A DNA stretch of 64,000 bases from an uncultured Eubacteriales bacterium (GCA_910577755.1 CAJTNL010000005.1:1-64000), one strand, 5' to 3'; shown: positions 1-9,005, numbered from the stretch's first letter. Notes: a model not told the origin generated them from the sequence alone. Program-made: numbers and translations.

Positions 1-1
1 G

Positions 2-676
2 ATTTTAGAAGTTTATGCAATCTCTAAGAAAAGGCTTGGTGCAAATACAATCTGTTTTGTTCTCCGTCGTGATTATGGCATTTCCATCAGTGTCGGCAGA
101 GCGTACCGGCTGATGAAAACAATGCAATTACCTAAAATGTCCACTATAAAACCTAAATTGATCTCTATGAAATCACAAGAGAATCTGCCATGCTCTAATC
201 TTTTAAACCAACAATTTAACCCTGAAAAACCAAACCAAGTCTGGGTTAGCGATATTACTTATATTAAGACCGGATCTGCTTTTTCTTATCTTTGAGTTGT
301 TTTGGATTTGTTTGCCCGAAAGGTTGTCTCCTTTCGCGTTGCAAATAAAGCCGATACTGCTTTGGTCATAAACACTGTCTCTGATGCGATTAGAAAAAGA
401 AATCCTTCTTCCGGTCTGTTATTTCATTTTGATCGGGGCGCTCAATTTACTTCTAAACTCTTCCGTTCTTTCTTAGACTCCAATCATATTACACAATCTT
501 TTTCTAAGGCCGGTCACCCCTGGGATAATGCTGTTATAGAATCCTTTTTCAAATATCTCAAGCATGAAGAGTTAAACCGACGTTCCTTTTCTAATATCTC
601 TATTTTAAAACTGGCTCTGTTTGAATATATTGAAGGGTTTTATCATCGTTTTCGTCCTCACTCTTTATTAAAATAA
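2..676 (+). pseudogene. IS3-family transposase OrfB remnant
   Basis: One reading frame runs in from the left edge and encodes the DDE integrase core of an IS3/IS150-type OrfB transposase. The three acidic catalytic positions are recognisable: Asp in VSDITYIK, Asp in FHFDRGAQFTS and Glu in DNAVIESFFK. The frame is broken by an in-frame TGA at 293-295, between SYL and VVLDLF, where intact family members carry one ordinary residue. The protein also stops early at RPHSLLK, where relatives continue for roughly 15-20 more residues, and no terminal inverted repeat is seen after it. The 5' part lies outside the window. I infer a decayed insertion sequence, cut at its 3' side next to the integrase. 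A single base change (TGG or TGC to TGA) would explain the stop. Confidence 0.85.
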
Positions 677-701
677 CAATTTAATTTAGGAGGTACAGCT
701 T

Positions 702-1742
702 GTGGCAAAAAGAAAAACAATAAAGCCTGAAAACGGAACGGGCAGTGTTTATAAACGCTCAGACAGCAAAAATAGACCGTGGGTCGCTGTAGCACCTGCA
801 AAATATGATAGTGATGGTAAAGTCAAACGAATTGTAATAGGCAAATTTCAAACGGCCAAAGAAGCTAAAAATGCACTATATAACTATAATATCAATCCTA
901 CCGAAAAATATAATATAACTGTCAAGCAATTATTTACCGAATGGAGCGAGATAGCTTATCGTAATATCTCTAAGCAGACGGTAGATAATTACAACGCATG
1001 TTTTCATAAAATAGCATCCATATATAACATAAAATTTAGAGAATTACGCACTGGTCAAATGCAGAAAATTATAGACGATAACAGTAATATGTCATCCTCC
1101 ACTTTATCAAAAATAAAGTTACTGTTTACGCAACTTTATAAGTATGCCTTAGAAAACGACATTGTGAATAAAAATTATGCAAAATTTACTGTTTTGCCAA
1201 AACAAACTACTGCAAAAAAGGATAGCTTTACTGATTTAGAGTTAGCCAAAATTGAACAGTCCATTCACTCAATACCGTTTGCAGATATTATCTTGACAAT
1301 GTGTTATACCGGATTTCGTATCTCTGAATTTCTAGAATTAACCCCTTTTTCTTATGATTCTAAAGATAAAACACTACGAGGAGGAAATAAAACACAAGCA
1401 GACATCAATCGGATCGTACCTATACATGCCAAAATACAGCCGATTATCGACAAATGGATAGCTAAAAACGGTAAAACAATTTTCTGTAATGATAACGGGG
1501 AAAAATACAGTACAAAATATTTTCGAGAAAAATGTTACTATCCTACATTAAAAGAAATTGGCATTAGAATATTACCGCCACATTGCACACGACATACTTG
1601 CGCTACCTGTTTGTCAGCAGCAGGAGCACGACCAGAAGATATACAAAAAATATTAGGTCATACTGATTATGATACTACAGCTAACACATATATACATCAG
1701 AGTATAGACACCTTGCAAAACACTATAAACTTACTCAAATAA
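702..1742 (+). CDS. Tyrosine recombinase / phage-type integrase
   Basis: A site-specific recombinase of the lambda/Tn916 integrase type, 346 residues, close to the family's usual length. The basic N-terminus resembles an arm-binding region, residues about 70-165 look like the SAM-like core-binding domain, and the catalytic domain follows. Catalytic residues are visible as Arg206 (TGFRISE), His294 and Arg297 (HCTRH), His320 (GHTDYDTT) and the nucleophile Tyr330 (ANTYIH). The start is GTG, chosen because AGGAGG lies at 689-694. It sits about 100 bp from the 3' end of tRNA-Pro and points towards it, the classic arrangement at the end of a tRNA-integrated element. The cargo would lie to the left, outside the window. 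No excisionase is visible. Confidence 0.93.
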   Translation: MAKRKTIKPENGTGSVYKRSDSKNRPWVAVAPAKYDSDGKVKRIVIGKFQTAKEAKNALYNYNINPTEKYNITVKQLFTEWSEIAYRNISKQTVDNYNACFHKIASIYNIKFRELRTGQMQKIIDDNSNMSSSTLSKIKLLFTQLYKYALENDIVNKNYAKFTVLPKQTTAKKDSFTDLELAKIEQSIHSIPFADIILTMCYTGFRISEFLELTPFSYDSKDKTLRGGNKTQADINRIVPIHAKIQPIIDKWIAKNGKTIFCNDNGEKYSTKYFREKCYYPTLKEIGIRILPPHCTRHTCATCLSAAGARPEDIQKILGHTDYDTTANTYIHQSIDTLQNTINLLK

Positions 1743-1843
1743 TCGTTACAATAGAACAAGACTTTCTATAATTTTACACCATTTTTAAGAAAAGATAAAA
1801 CCGCATAAAATAGCTTAAAACGGCTAAATTACACGGTTTTTTA
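1743..1843. other. Intergenic stretch between integrase and tRNA-Pro
   Basis: No gene is visible. AAAACCG near 1797 and CGGTTTTTT near 1834 are complementary arms, with a shorter CCG/CGG pairing inside. This could be a weak terminator for the integrase or part of an arm-binding site. If an element is integrated here, its junction should lie in this stretch or in the tRNA 3' end. Confidence 0.3.
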
Positions 1844-1866
1844 TGGTCCGAGTGACAGGATTTGAA
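1844..1866. other. Candidate attachment site (tRNA-Pro 3' end)
   Basis: Tyrosine recombinases commonly integrate into tRNA 3' ends and rebuild the gene with a duplicated segment. An integrase gene faces this tRNA about 100 bp away, so the T-arm and acceptor 3' end is the best candidate core. The matching direct repeat would lie to the left of the window and cannot be seen here, so this rests on context. Confidence 0.35.
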
Positions 1867-1920
1867 CCTGCGGCCCCTTGACCCCCAGTCAAGTGCGCTA
1901 CCGAACTGCGCCACACCCGG
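1844..1920 (-). tRNA. tRNA-Pro(GGG)
   Basis: On the minus strand a 77-nt cloverleaf folds with acceptor CCGGGTG pairing to CACTCGG, discriminator A and an encoded CCA. The anticodon arm is CTTGA-CTGGGGG-TCAAG, so bases 34-36 read GGG (proline). The T arm carries GGTTCAAATCC. It lies 45 bp downstream of lysC on the same strand. The adjacent integrase makes its 3' half a likely attachment site. Confidence 0.95.
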
Positions 1921-1965
1921 AAAATAACCAGCAAACTTTCGTTTGTCGGTCTTATAATAAAAAAA

Positions 1966-3177
1966 TTACTTATTAGAAAAAAATTTTTTGTGAATCGCAG
2001 TCACAGCTTGATCTGCATCTTGACGTGAAATTAAAACAGAAATCTTGATTTCACTAGTAGAAATCATTTGAATATTGATATTAGCATCAAACAATGCCTC
2101 AAACATTTGTGCCGCAACACCAGGATGGGTTTCCATGCCTGCGCCTACAACTGATACTTTTGATACATTAGAATCATATACTGCATTAGCAGCACCTATA
2201 GTCTCGACATAACATTTCAAAATTTCCATTGTATCTTCCAGTTGATACTCGGGTATTGTAAAACTAATATCTTTTGTATTATCTCTACCAATAGATTGCA
2301 AAATAATATCTATATTAATTTCTTTTGCAGCTAGCTTTGTGAAAATTTTAAATGCAAGACCCGGCCTGTCTGGAACACCAATAATCGATACCCTTGCTAC
2401 GTCATTGTCCTTAGCAATACCACTGATCAACATTTCTTCCATTTTATTTGCCTCCTTAACAATCGTACCGGGTTTTCTTGTCAAACTTGAAAGCACTTCC
2501 AATTCAACACCATATTTTTTTGCCATCTCTACAGAGCGATTATTTAAAACCTGTGCACCTAGAGTAGCTAACTCCAACATTTCATCATAGGAAATCACAT
2601 TTAATTTTTTAGCATCCTCAATTTTTCTGGGATCTGCTGTGAAAACTCCCTCAACATCAGTATAAATTTGGCATAAATCTGCATGCATAACAGCGGCAAT
2701 CGCCACCGCACTTGTATCCGATCCACCACGCCCCAAAGTAGTCATATCTTCATAACGATTGATTCCTTGAAATCCCGTGACAATTACAATGCGCTTTTGA
2801 TCCAGCTCTCTTTTAATTCGATTTGGATCTACACTTTCAATCCGTGCAGAACCATTGGCAGTGCTAGTAAAAAAACCCGCCTGCCAACCCAACAAAGAGA
2901 TAACAGGATAACCAAGTTTTTCAATAGCCATAGCTAATAAAGAGGCTGAAATTTGTTCACCGGCACACAACAACATATCCATTTCCCGCTTGGAAGGCTT
3001 TGGATTCACCTCATATGCTTTTTCTATAAATTCGTCTGTTGTATCGCCTTGAGCAGATACAACCACCACTACATCATTGCCTTTTTCATATGTTTTAGTA
3101 ACAATATCTGCAACATTTTGTAAACGTTCTGTATTTGCTACCGAAGTACCGCCAAACTTTTGGACAATCAAGCTCAT
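1966..3177 (-). CDS. lysC: Aspartate kinase (aspartokinase II type)
   Basis: Phosphorylates L-aspartate with ATP, the first step to lysine, threonine and methionine. The protein has 403 residues, the usual length for a monofunctional AK II enzyme. The kinase signature KFGGTSV is at residues 7-13 and GRGGSDTSA follows near 150. Two C-terminal ACT domains (about 265-400) are the expected feedback-control region. An in-frame ATG at codon 246 has its own GGAGG, which would yield a separate ACT-domain subunit as in Bacillus subtilis LysC. It is the last protein gene of a run ACT protein-hom-thrB-lysC, 23 bp after thrB. Confidence 0.96.
   Translation of the reverse strand: MSLIVQKFGGTSVANTERLQNVADIVTKTYEKGNDVVVVVSAQGDTTDEFIEKAYEVNPKPSKREMDMLLCAGEQISASLLAMAIEKLGYPVISLLGWQAGFFTSTANGSARIESVDPNRIKRELDQKRIVIVTGFQGINRYEDMTTLGRGGSDTSAVAIAAVMHADLCQIYTDVEGVFTADPRKIEDAKKLNVISYDEMLELATLGAQVLNNRSVEMAKKYGVELEVLSSLTRKPGTIVKEANKMEEMLISGIAKDNDVARVSIIGVPDRPGLAFKIFTKLAAKEINIDIILQSIGRDNTKDISFTIPEYQLEDTMEILKCYVETIGAANAVYDSNVSKVSVVGAGMETHPGVAAQMFEALFDANINIQMISTSEIKISVLISRQDADQAVTAIHKKFFSNK
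2440..2455 (-). promoter_or_regulatory. Internal ribosome binding site and start inside lysC (beta subunit)
   Basis: GGAGG at 2451-2455 (minus strand) precedes an in-frame ATG at 2440-2442 with an 8-nt gap. This ATG is codon 246 of lysC and begins MEEMLISG, at the entrance to the ACT domains. The product would be a 158-residue regulatory chain. In B. subtilis AK II the beta subunit is known to arise from an internal start at nearly the same position. Confidence 0.7.
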
Positions 3178-3200
3178 AACACTTTCTCCTTTATTACATA

Positions 3201-4097
3201 CTATATCTTTGGGAGAATCTGAGCGCCTTCCCGATCAGTCTCCAGTACTTTCAGCTTCCAACCTACCATGCCTTGCTTATGCAATTGTGTTAACATACCA
3301 TTATAATATGCTGTATTATTTCTTTCGATAATGGACATAATACACGGACCCGCACCGCTGATATATGTGCCTAAAGCACCATTTTGATACGTCATATCGA
3401 AAATTTCAGCGCAACGCTCAATCAAATCAGTACGAAACGGCTGATGCAATTTATCCTGTACTGCAATTTTTATATTCTCCGCCTTACCGGAGGATAACGA
3501 CGCTACCATTAGTGCACTGCGAGATAAATTATACACTGCATCTTGCTTACTGTATTGTGCAGGCAATGCCGCACGAGAACGCTCCGTTTTCAGCTGAAAA
3601 GGTGGTATGAGTAATGCAAACCGAAACTCATCAGAAACCTGTATGTTTACACTAAACACCCGATCTTCATCCATAGCCGCAATAGTTAGCCCACCTAAAA
3701 AAGCAGGCGTTGTATTATCAGGATGCCCTTCCATTTCACAAGCAAATGTTATCAACTCATCTTGTCTGAAAGGTTTTCCCAATAATTGATTAGCACCCAT
3801 AATACCAGCCACAATACAAGCAGAACTACTACCTATACCCCTTGCCATCGGAATATTATTTTCCTGCACAATTTTCATAGGAGGTACAGATTTATTACAT
3901 GCCTGATATATTACCCCGGCCGCTTGATAAACCAAATTGTCTTCTCCCATTGGAATTGCCATACCGTCTATGGATGAAATCTCCATATAGTCCGACTCTT
4001 CCATCCATACGCGGTTATACCAGTTCAGTGCAACACCCAAAGAATCAAACCCGGAACCTAGATTAGCGCTCGTTGCAGGAACTTGAATACCTATCAT
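3201..4097 (-). CDS. thrB: Homoserine kinase
   Basis: Phosphorylates homoserine to O-phosphohomoserine, the substrate of threonine synthase. This is a GHMP-family kinase of 298 residues, normal for ThrB. The substrate motif PATSANLGSGFDSLG is at residues 7-21, the glycine/serine-rich ATP loop RGIGSSSACIVAG at 86-98, and the third GHMP motif ISGAGPCIMSI near 246-256. It lies 23 bp after hom and 23 bp before lysC on the same strand, so the three are probably cotranscribed. Its partner enzyme, threonine synthase, is encoded separately at 40582-42093. Confidence 0.97.
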   Translation of the reverse strand: MIGIQVPATSANLGSGFDSLGVALNWYNRVWMEESDYMEISSIDGMAIPMGEDNLVYQAAGVIYQACNKSVPPMKIVQENNIPMARGIGSSSACIVAGIMGANQLLGKPFRQDELITFACEMEGHPDNTTPAFLGGLTIAAMDEDRVFSVNIQVSDEFRFALLIPPFQLKTERSRAALPAQYSKQDAVYNLSRSALMVASLSSGKAENIKIAVQDKLHQPFRTDLIERCAEIFDMTYQNGALGTYISGAGPCIMSIIERNNTAYYNGMLTQLHKQGMVGWKLKVLETDREGAQILPKI

Positions 4098-4120
4098 GCT
4101 GTTCTTCCTATCTAATGAAA

Positions 4121-5365
4121 TTATAAGTCACCAATGCGAATAGCGGAGGCAACGGTAAAACCACTCTTTCGCAAGTCATCAAGTTTTCTTTGCAAGTCAC
4201 GTTCTTGCATCGGCTTTGTCACAAATGCCCATTCTTTTGCAGAAGCATTCTTTCGCACCAATGATTCAACCTCGCCAAATAACACTTCGGCTTTTGTTTT
4301 GGCAGCCGCAACATCATCTGCAGTGATGCGTACAAACATTGATGTCGTATCATCCAGATAATCATGCACATAATTAGAAACACTGTCGCTCCAGAACAAA
4401 TATTTTCTAGCGCCCATATGCTTTGCACAATCAATAACATCAGCCACTACAGCGCTGGCTGTTGGTAGTTTTCCAGCACCCTTTCCATAAAAAACAACGT
4501 CTCCGGTAGCATCGCCCCGTACCAAAATACCATTAAATACATCATCCACATTGGCAAGCTGACTTTCTTTTGGAATCAACATAGGGCAAACAATAATCTG
4601 AATCCCTTGATTTTCCATCATTTTTACTCTGCCAATCAGCTTTATGACGCCTCCCCACACATCTGCATAGGCTATATCATTTAAGCTTATCTGAGTAATA
4701 CCTTCTGTATATACCTGCTCGGGATAAACATGCTTTCCAAATGCCAAAGATGCCAGAATACAAATTTTACGGCAAGCATCCCCACCTTCAATATCGGCTT
4801 CCGGATTACGTTCCGCATAGCCTAATTCCTGTGCCAACACCAAAGCATCTTGAAATGACATCTGATCACGGATCATTTTAGTTAAAATAAAATTCGTTGT
4901 ACCGTTTAAAATACCTGCAATTTCAATCACGTCATTTGCTGCCAAACATTGATGAATTGGACGAATAATTGGAATACCGCCGCCTACACTTGCCTCAAAT
5001 AGAAAATTGACATTTTTATCTTTTGCAATTTTCAGTAACTCGGCACCTTTAGCAGCTACTAGCTCTTTATTTGAAGTTACAACACTTTTTCCCTTTTCCA
5101 AACATTGCTTTACAAACTCAAATGCGGGATTTAATCCCCCCATAACCTCTACCACAATTTTAACAGAATCATCATTAATAATATCATCAAAACTCTTTGT
5201 AAAGCGATCGGCAAAGGGACTATCCGGAAATTCTCTCCGATCCAAAATATATTTGATATAAATTTCGTTCTGTGCACGTTTTAAAATACTATCTTTATGG
5301 GCAGACAGTACTTCAACCACACCCGAGCCAACTACACCGTGGCCTAAAATTGCAATTTCTATCAT
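4121..5365 (-). CDS. hom: Homoserine dehydrogenase
   Basis: Reduces aspartate semialdehyde to homoserine with NAD(P)H, the branch point to threonine and methionine. The protein has 414 residues. The Rossmann fingerprint GHGVVG is at residues 8-13, the family signature GILNGTTNFI at 151-160, and the substrate region EADIEGGDACRK near 195-205. The C-terminal 80 residues form an ACT-like domain, suggesting allosteric control by threonine. An AGAGG motif precedes the ATG, which starts 3 bp after the stop of the upstream ACT protein gene, so translation is probably coupled. Confidence 0.97.
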   Translation of the reverse strand: MIEIAILGHGVVGSGVVEVLSAHKDSILKRAQNEIYIKYILDRREFPDSPFADRFTKSFDDIINDDSVKIVVEVMGGLNPAFEFVKQCLEKGKSVVTSNKELVAAKGAELLKIAKDKNVNFLFEASVGGGIPIIRPIHQCLAANDVIEIAGILNGTTNFILTKMIRDQMSFQDALVLAQELGYAERNPEADIEGGDACRKICILASLAFGKHVYPEQVYTEGITQISLNDIAYADVWGGVIKLIGRVKMMENQGIQIIVCPMLIPKESQLANVDDVFNGILVRGDATGDVVFYGKGAGKLPTASAVVADVIDCAKHMGARKYLFWSDSVSNYVHDYLDDTTSMFVRITADDVAAAKTKAEVLFGEVESLVRKNASAKEWAFVTKPMQERDLQRKLDDLRKSGFTVASAIRIGDL

Positions 5366-5368
5366 TGC

Positions 5369-5824
5369 TTATACCTCTTTCATTGATTCTCCGGTAATGT
5401 GTTCAATACGTTGTACGCCGTTTACCTGTTTTAAGTAATGTAATAAATCATTTATCGAGCCTTGCAAATTATCTACTTGACAGGATATAGAAACCAATGC
5501 TGTTCCATTTACTGGAATATTCTGATTAATGGTTAATATGTTGGCTCTCTGGCTATAAAACGCCGATATGACAGACAATAACACACCAGGTCTGTCATAC
5601 AAAACTACCTGTACCGTAATAATTTGATTCTCTGCTTTTCCATGATACGGATATACTGCATCCTTATATTTATAAAAAACACTACGAGAAATACCGGCCA
5701 TGCGGACAGCTTCTGTTGTGCTGGAAGCCTGTGCCGTCCGCAAATATTCTTTCGCTTCAAGTACTTTTATAAAAACCTGAGGTAATACCACTTGGTTCAC
5801 TAATAAATAGGTCGAATCTTTCAT
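5369..5824 (-). CDS. ACT domain protein, PheB/UPF0735 family
   Basis: A 151-residue protein of the UPF0735 (PheB-like) family. The N-terminal half contains a helix-turn-helix-like stretch (TEAVRMAGISRSVFYKYKD) and residues about 75-148 form an ACT domain (VQVVLYDRPGVLLSVISAF). The family is often encoded next to hom or pheA and is thought to be a small amino-acid-responsive regulator; its exact role is not established. It is the first gene of the hom-thrB-lysC run. A promoter candidate and a 25-bp inverted repeat lie just upstream. Self-regulation of the operon is an inference. Confidence 0.88.
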   Translation of the reverse strand: MKDSTYLLVNQVVLPQVFIKVLEAKEYLRTAQASSTTEAVRMAGISRSVFYKYKDAVYPYHGKAENQIITVQVVLYDRPGVLLSVISAFYSQRANILTINQNIPVNGTALVSISCQVDNLQGSINDLLHYLKQVNGVQRIEHITGESMKEV

Positions 5825-5842
5825 TGTCCGTCACCTAAATAC

Positions 5843-5892
5843 AACTGTATATTTACAATGTACAGTTTAACATATTTTCTTCATCAAAGCAA
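5843..5892 (-). promoter_or_regulatory. Candidate promoter with overlapping inverted repeat for the hom operon
   Basis: On the minus strand TTGCTT (5887-5892) and TAAACT (5864-5869) are 17 bp apart, and TG precedes the -10 as in extended -10 promoters. The inverted repeat AACTGTA-N11-TACAGTT (5843-5867) overlaps the -10 and the expected start point, a typical repressor position. The remaining bases to 6021 show no gene. Confidence 0.4.
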
Positions 5893-6021
5893 TATTAATT
5901 TGCATTTTTTAACTTGTTCATTTTGCTGTAAATCTTTGGCTTTAGTATGTCATTTTTATATTTTATTGTGTTATAACCGAAATAATAAAAAAATATACCC
6001 TCATACAACCGATTCCCATAG

Positions 6022-8262
6022 TTATTCTGTCTGGCCTACCGATGATAAATTCCTGTCGCCATCAGCACTCGCTTGTGAGTTATGACTCTCATCCTCAACA
6101 CTGACTTGTGAGCTATGATTATTCTCACTCTCCTGAGTATCTTGTTGATTGTCAAAATTTTCATAATACTGATGAAGCGTACAAACGCTCGGCATATTAT
6201 TTTTGGCATACCATCCCGTAGCAGTAGAGGGACAATTAGCGCCAGCTAAAGAACCCGTGGAAGTACAATACAAGGACGATACCACACTAGAGTCTGCTTC
6301 GAATTGTTTCAGCTGCTTAGTATTTAAATACGCTGCCATAATATCTCTGAATACTGACTTAGACGCATTGGTATTTCTTAACCTACTTGGGTTTTGGTAG
6401 CCTGTCCAAACCCCCATAACCGCATACGGAGAACCGCCTACAAAATAACTGTTATCGTCAATATCGGTTGTACCCGTCTTACCAAAAATTTGCCATCCCG
6501 GAATAGCTGCCGATGTACCCGTACCACTTGTAACAACCGTTGTCAGCAATTTTTGCATAACCGTTGCAGTTGAAGATTGTACTGCCTGAACAGAAATAAG
6601 ATTCCTGTTATCTAAAATCACATTACCATTATGATCCTCTACATAGTAGTAAGTATAAGGCTTGTTATACTGTCCACCGTTACCAAATATTTGATAACCA
6701 GCTGTCATTTCTTTTACGGTAACACCATTATGAACACCGCCGATTGAAACACTCAAATTACTATCGTCAATGCCATTCACCAAATTCATAAATCCTAATT
6801 TTTTCGTTAAAAAATTATAGACATTTTTCGGTCCCAATTGCTGAAACACACGAACAGCCGGTGGATTATAAGATTGCTGAATAGCATTTTGTACCGTTAT
6901 AGTGCCTCTAAACCTGTTATCATAATTGTTAGGACCAGCAGTACCGTCTGCAAAATATCCCTCAATAGGCTGATCTTGGACCAAACTGGAATAACTAATA
7001 ATCCCGCTGTCAATTGCCGGCGCATAAGCCGCCAGCGGCTTCATACTGGAACCTGGAGAACGCAGTGCATCAGTTGCATAATTAAACCATAAATTACCCT
7101 GTTTTTCGGATCTGCTGCCAACAATCGCTAATACACGACCATCGTACTGCATCATATAAACACCGCATTGCATATCCGAGTCGCTTTTTATATCACGATT
7201 ATTTAAAACAGCCTGTTCTGCCATGTTCTGTGTATCAGCGTCCATAGCCGAATAGATTTTTAGACCACCGTAATAAATCATATCTTGGGCTTCTTTTTCA
7301 CCATACCCTAGTTCAGACTGTAAATCTGCAACAACATCCTGTATCATAGTATCAATATACCAGTTATGAACAGATGTATTGGAATTTGCATCCTGTCTGT
7401 CTGCAAATACAAACTGCATATTTTCAGACTCGGTCATTGCCTCGTTATATTCCTGCTCCGTAATTTTTCCTTGATCATACATAGCTGTCAACACTGTTTG
7501 CTGACGCTCTTTATTTTTCTCAGGAAAAATCATTGGTGTATACGCATAAGGATTCTGCGTAATACCTGCAATAGCTGCACATTCAGCTAAACTGCAGTTC
7601 TTAATATCTTTCCCAAAATACAAATGTGCCGCAGCTTGTACGCCTTTACAACCGCTGCCAAAATTAACAACGTTCAAATAGCACTCTAAAATTTCTTCTT
7701 TTGAGTAATTTTTTTCCAAATTTTCCGCTCTAAAAATCTCTTTTAACTTGCGGGTAATGCTAACATCATTTTCACCTGTTAAGTTTTTAATTAACTGCTG
7801 CGTAATCGTAGAACCACCATAGCTGTCTCCCTTCGAAAGCAAATTACCGGCAGCTCCTATGGTTCTCCACCAATCAACACCGCCATGCTCCCAAAAGCGC
7901 TTATCTTCAATGGCAACCATAGCGTTTTTCATATGTTGCGGGATATCTTGATAATCCACCCAAACACGATTGCTTTCGCCGCCATATAACCGTTTATACT
8001 CTTGCTGATCCCCCTGTTCATTGGCAACATAAATAAAACTGGTATAATTTAACTTTAAAGAATGTAAATCAATGTCAATTTTTTCATCTCTTAAACTCAT
8101 AACAAATGAGACCATAAAAATTCCCACAATAAGCAGAGTTATAAAAAACAGACTAATAATCGTAATCACAATACGGGAAATTGCTTTACCAACTGCTTTA
8201 CCTGTTGCATTTCCACTCTGTGTATACTGATCAACATACTGATTAATATCGGTTTTTTTCAA
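6022..8262 (-). CDS. Class A penicillin-binding protein (transglycosylase/transpeptidase)
   Basis: A bifunctional peptidoglycan synthase of 746 residues (PBP1A/PonA type). One membrane anchor spans residues about 31-54. The GT51 glycosyltransferase domain follows, with EDKRFWEHGGVD (119-130, catalytic Glu) and GGSTITQQLIKN (149-160). The transpeptidase has all three penicillin-binding motifs: SSMK (Ser405, Lys408), SYN (464-466) and KTGT (595-598). The last 40 residues are a Ser/Asn/Glu-rich, probably disordered tail. The start is TTG with GAGGTG upstream. The gene stands alone between two divergent intergenic regions and converges on nothing obvious, so it is probably monocistronic. Confidence 0.96.
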   Translation of the reverse strand: MKKTDINQYVDQYTQSGNATGKAVGKAISRIVITIISLFFITLLIVGIFMVSFVMSLRDEKIDIDLHSLKLNYTSFIYVANEQGDQQEYKRLYGGESNRVWVDYQDIPQHMKNAMVAIEDKRFWEHGGVDWWRTIGAAGNLLSKGDSYGGSTITQQLIKNLTGENDVSITRKLKEIFRAENLEKNYSKEEILECYLNVVNFGSGCKGVQAAAHLYFGKDIKNCSLAECAAIAGITQNPYAYTPMIFPEKNKERQQTVLTAMYDQGKITEQEYNEAMTESENMQFVFADRQDANSNTSVHNWYIDTMIQDVVADLQSELGYGEKEAQDMIYYGGLKIYSAMDADTQNMAEQAVLNNRDIKSDSDMQCGVYMMQYDGRVLAIVGSRSEKQGNLWFNYATDALRSPGSSMKPLAAYAPAIDSGIISYSSLVQDQPIEGYFADGTAGPNNYDNRFRGTITVQNAIQQSYNPPAVRVFQQLGPKNVYNFLTKKLGFMNLVNGIDDSNLSVSIGGVHNGVTVKEMTAGYQIFGNGGQYNKPYTYYYVEDHNGNVILDNRNLISVQAVQSSTATVMQKLLTTVVTSGTGTSAAIPGWQIFGKTGTTDIDDNSYFVGGSPYAVMGVWTGYQNPSRLRNTNASKSVFRDIMAAYLNTKQLKQFEADSSVVSSLYCTSTGSLAGANCPSTATGWYAKNNMPSVCTLHQYYENFDNQQDTQESENNHSSQVSVEDESHNSQASADGDRNLSSVGQTE

Positions 8263-8419
8263 TCAATTCACCTCAATTGCATATAACCTTTTACAAGGTC
8301 GTCATCAAAACAGACAGCCTTTGAATTTACATTAAATTATGAATAGATTTCCAATTTCTGACCATACTAGCACCAAAGATATACTTAAATACCAAATTAT
8401 AATGAAAGGTATGGTTTCA

Positions 8420-8818
8420 TTGAAAAAAAATCATCTAATTATAATAAGTACCGCATTTGTACTTTTAATCGGTATTATTACTCTAATACTTCTAATTACA
8501 ATTCCTCGAAATACACCTGAAAATGTTACAGGAGAACAATCATATTTTAACTCAAATCCATATTCAAGTCAAGAAAACAACCAATCAGCATATAATAGCA
8601 ACGATGTTACTACCATGACCAGTCAAATTGATATTTATACAATTAAAGCCTATCAAGGGCATATAGGTGTATTTATAAATAACGAAAAAGAGCCCTTTAA
8701 AGAATTTAATGTATCGCTTAATTCTTTACCCAAAGAAGACCAAGAATTACTAAAAGAGGGCATTAAAGCCACTTCGCAAGGTGAGGTACGCATTATATTG
8801 GAGGATTATATTAGCTAA
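8420..8818 (+). CDS. Membrane-anchored protein with BofC C-terminal-like domain
   Basis: A small protein with one N-terminal membrane helix (about residues 5-25 from this start), a polar linker rich in Asn, Ser and Gln, and a conserved C-terminal stretch of about 60 residues (YTIKAYQGHIGVFINN ... LPKEDQELLKEGI) typical of the BofC C-terminal-like domain in Clostridia. BofC in Bacillus restrains signalling to the mother cell during sporulation; whether this protein does so is unknown. I chose TTG at 8420 because GAAAGG lies 10 nt upstream and the anchor then sits at the N-terminus. ATGs at 8339, 8402 and 8411 are alternatives without good spacing. It is divergent from the PBP gene. Confidence 0.65.
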   Translation: MKKNHLIIISTAFVLLIGIITLILLITIPRNTPENVTGEQSYFNSNPYSSQENNQSAYNSNDVTTMTSQIDIYTIKAYQGHIGVFINNEKEPFKEFNVSLNSLPKEDQELLKEGIKATSQGEVRIILEDYIS

Positions 8819-8952
8819 TACGGTACATTGTTTCAATTAAAAAGGTTATAGTAAACCCCTTGTTTACACCTTAATATTTTATCACTAACTTTTTCAATAG
8901 AATACAGTCTTGTCAGCTTCTATTGCTAAATGTCGTTTGTAATACTAAATAC

Positions 8953-8992
8953 TAATAAAAGACGATATCCGTCTGGATATCGTCTTTTATTA
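8953..8992. terminator. Bidirectional terminator
   Basis: A perfect 18-bp inverted repeat (8953-8970 and 8975-8992) with a GTCT loop has A/T-rich outer arms. It lies between the convergent BofC-like gene and the spore protein gene, so it can end transcripts from both sides. Confidence 0.85.
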
Positions 8993-9005
8993 TAATGCTA
9001 AAATG

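Noticed and set aside
293..295. TGA in the transposase as a recoded codon (selenocysteine or tryptophan)
   Set aside because: The frame is also truncated at its end and no SECIS-like structure is evident; TGA is used as a normal stop elsewhere in the window.
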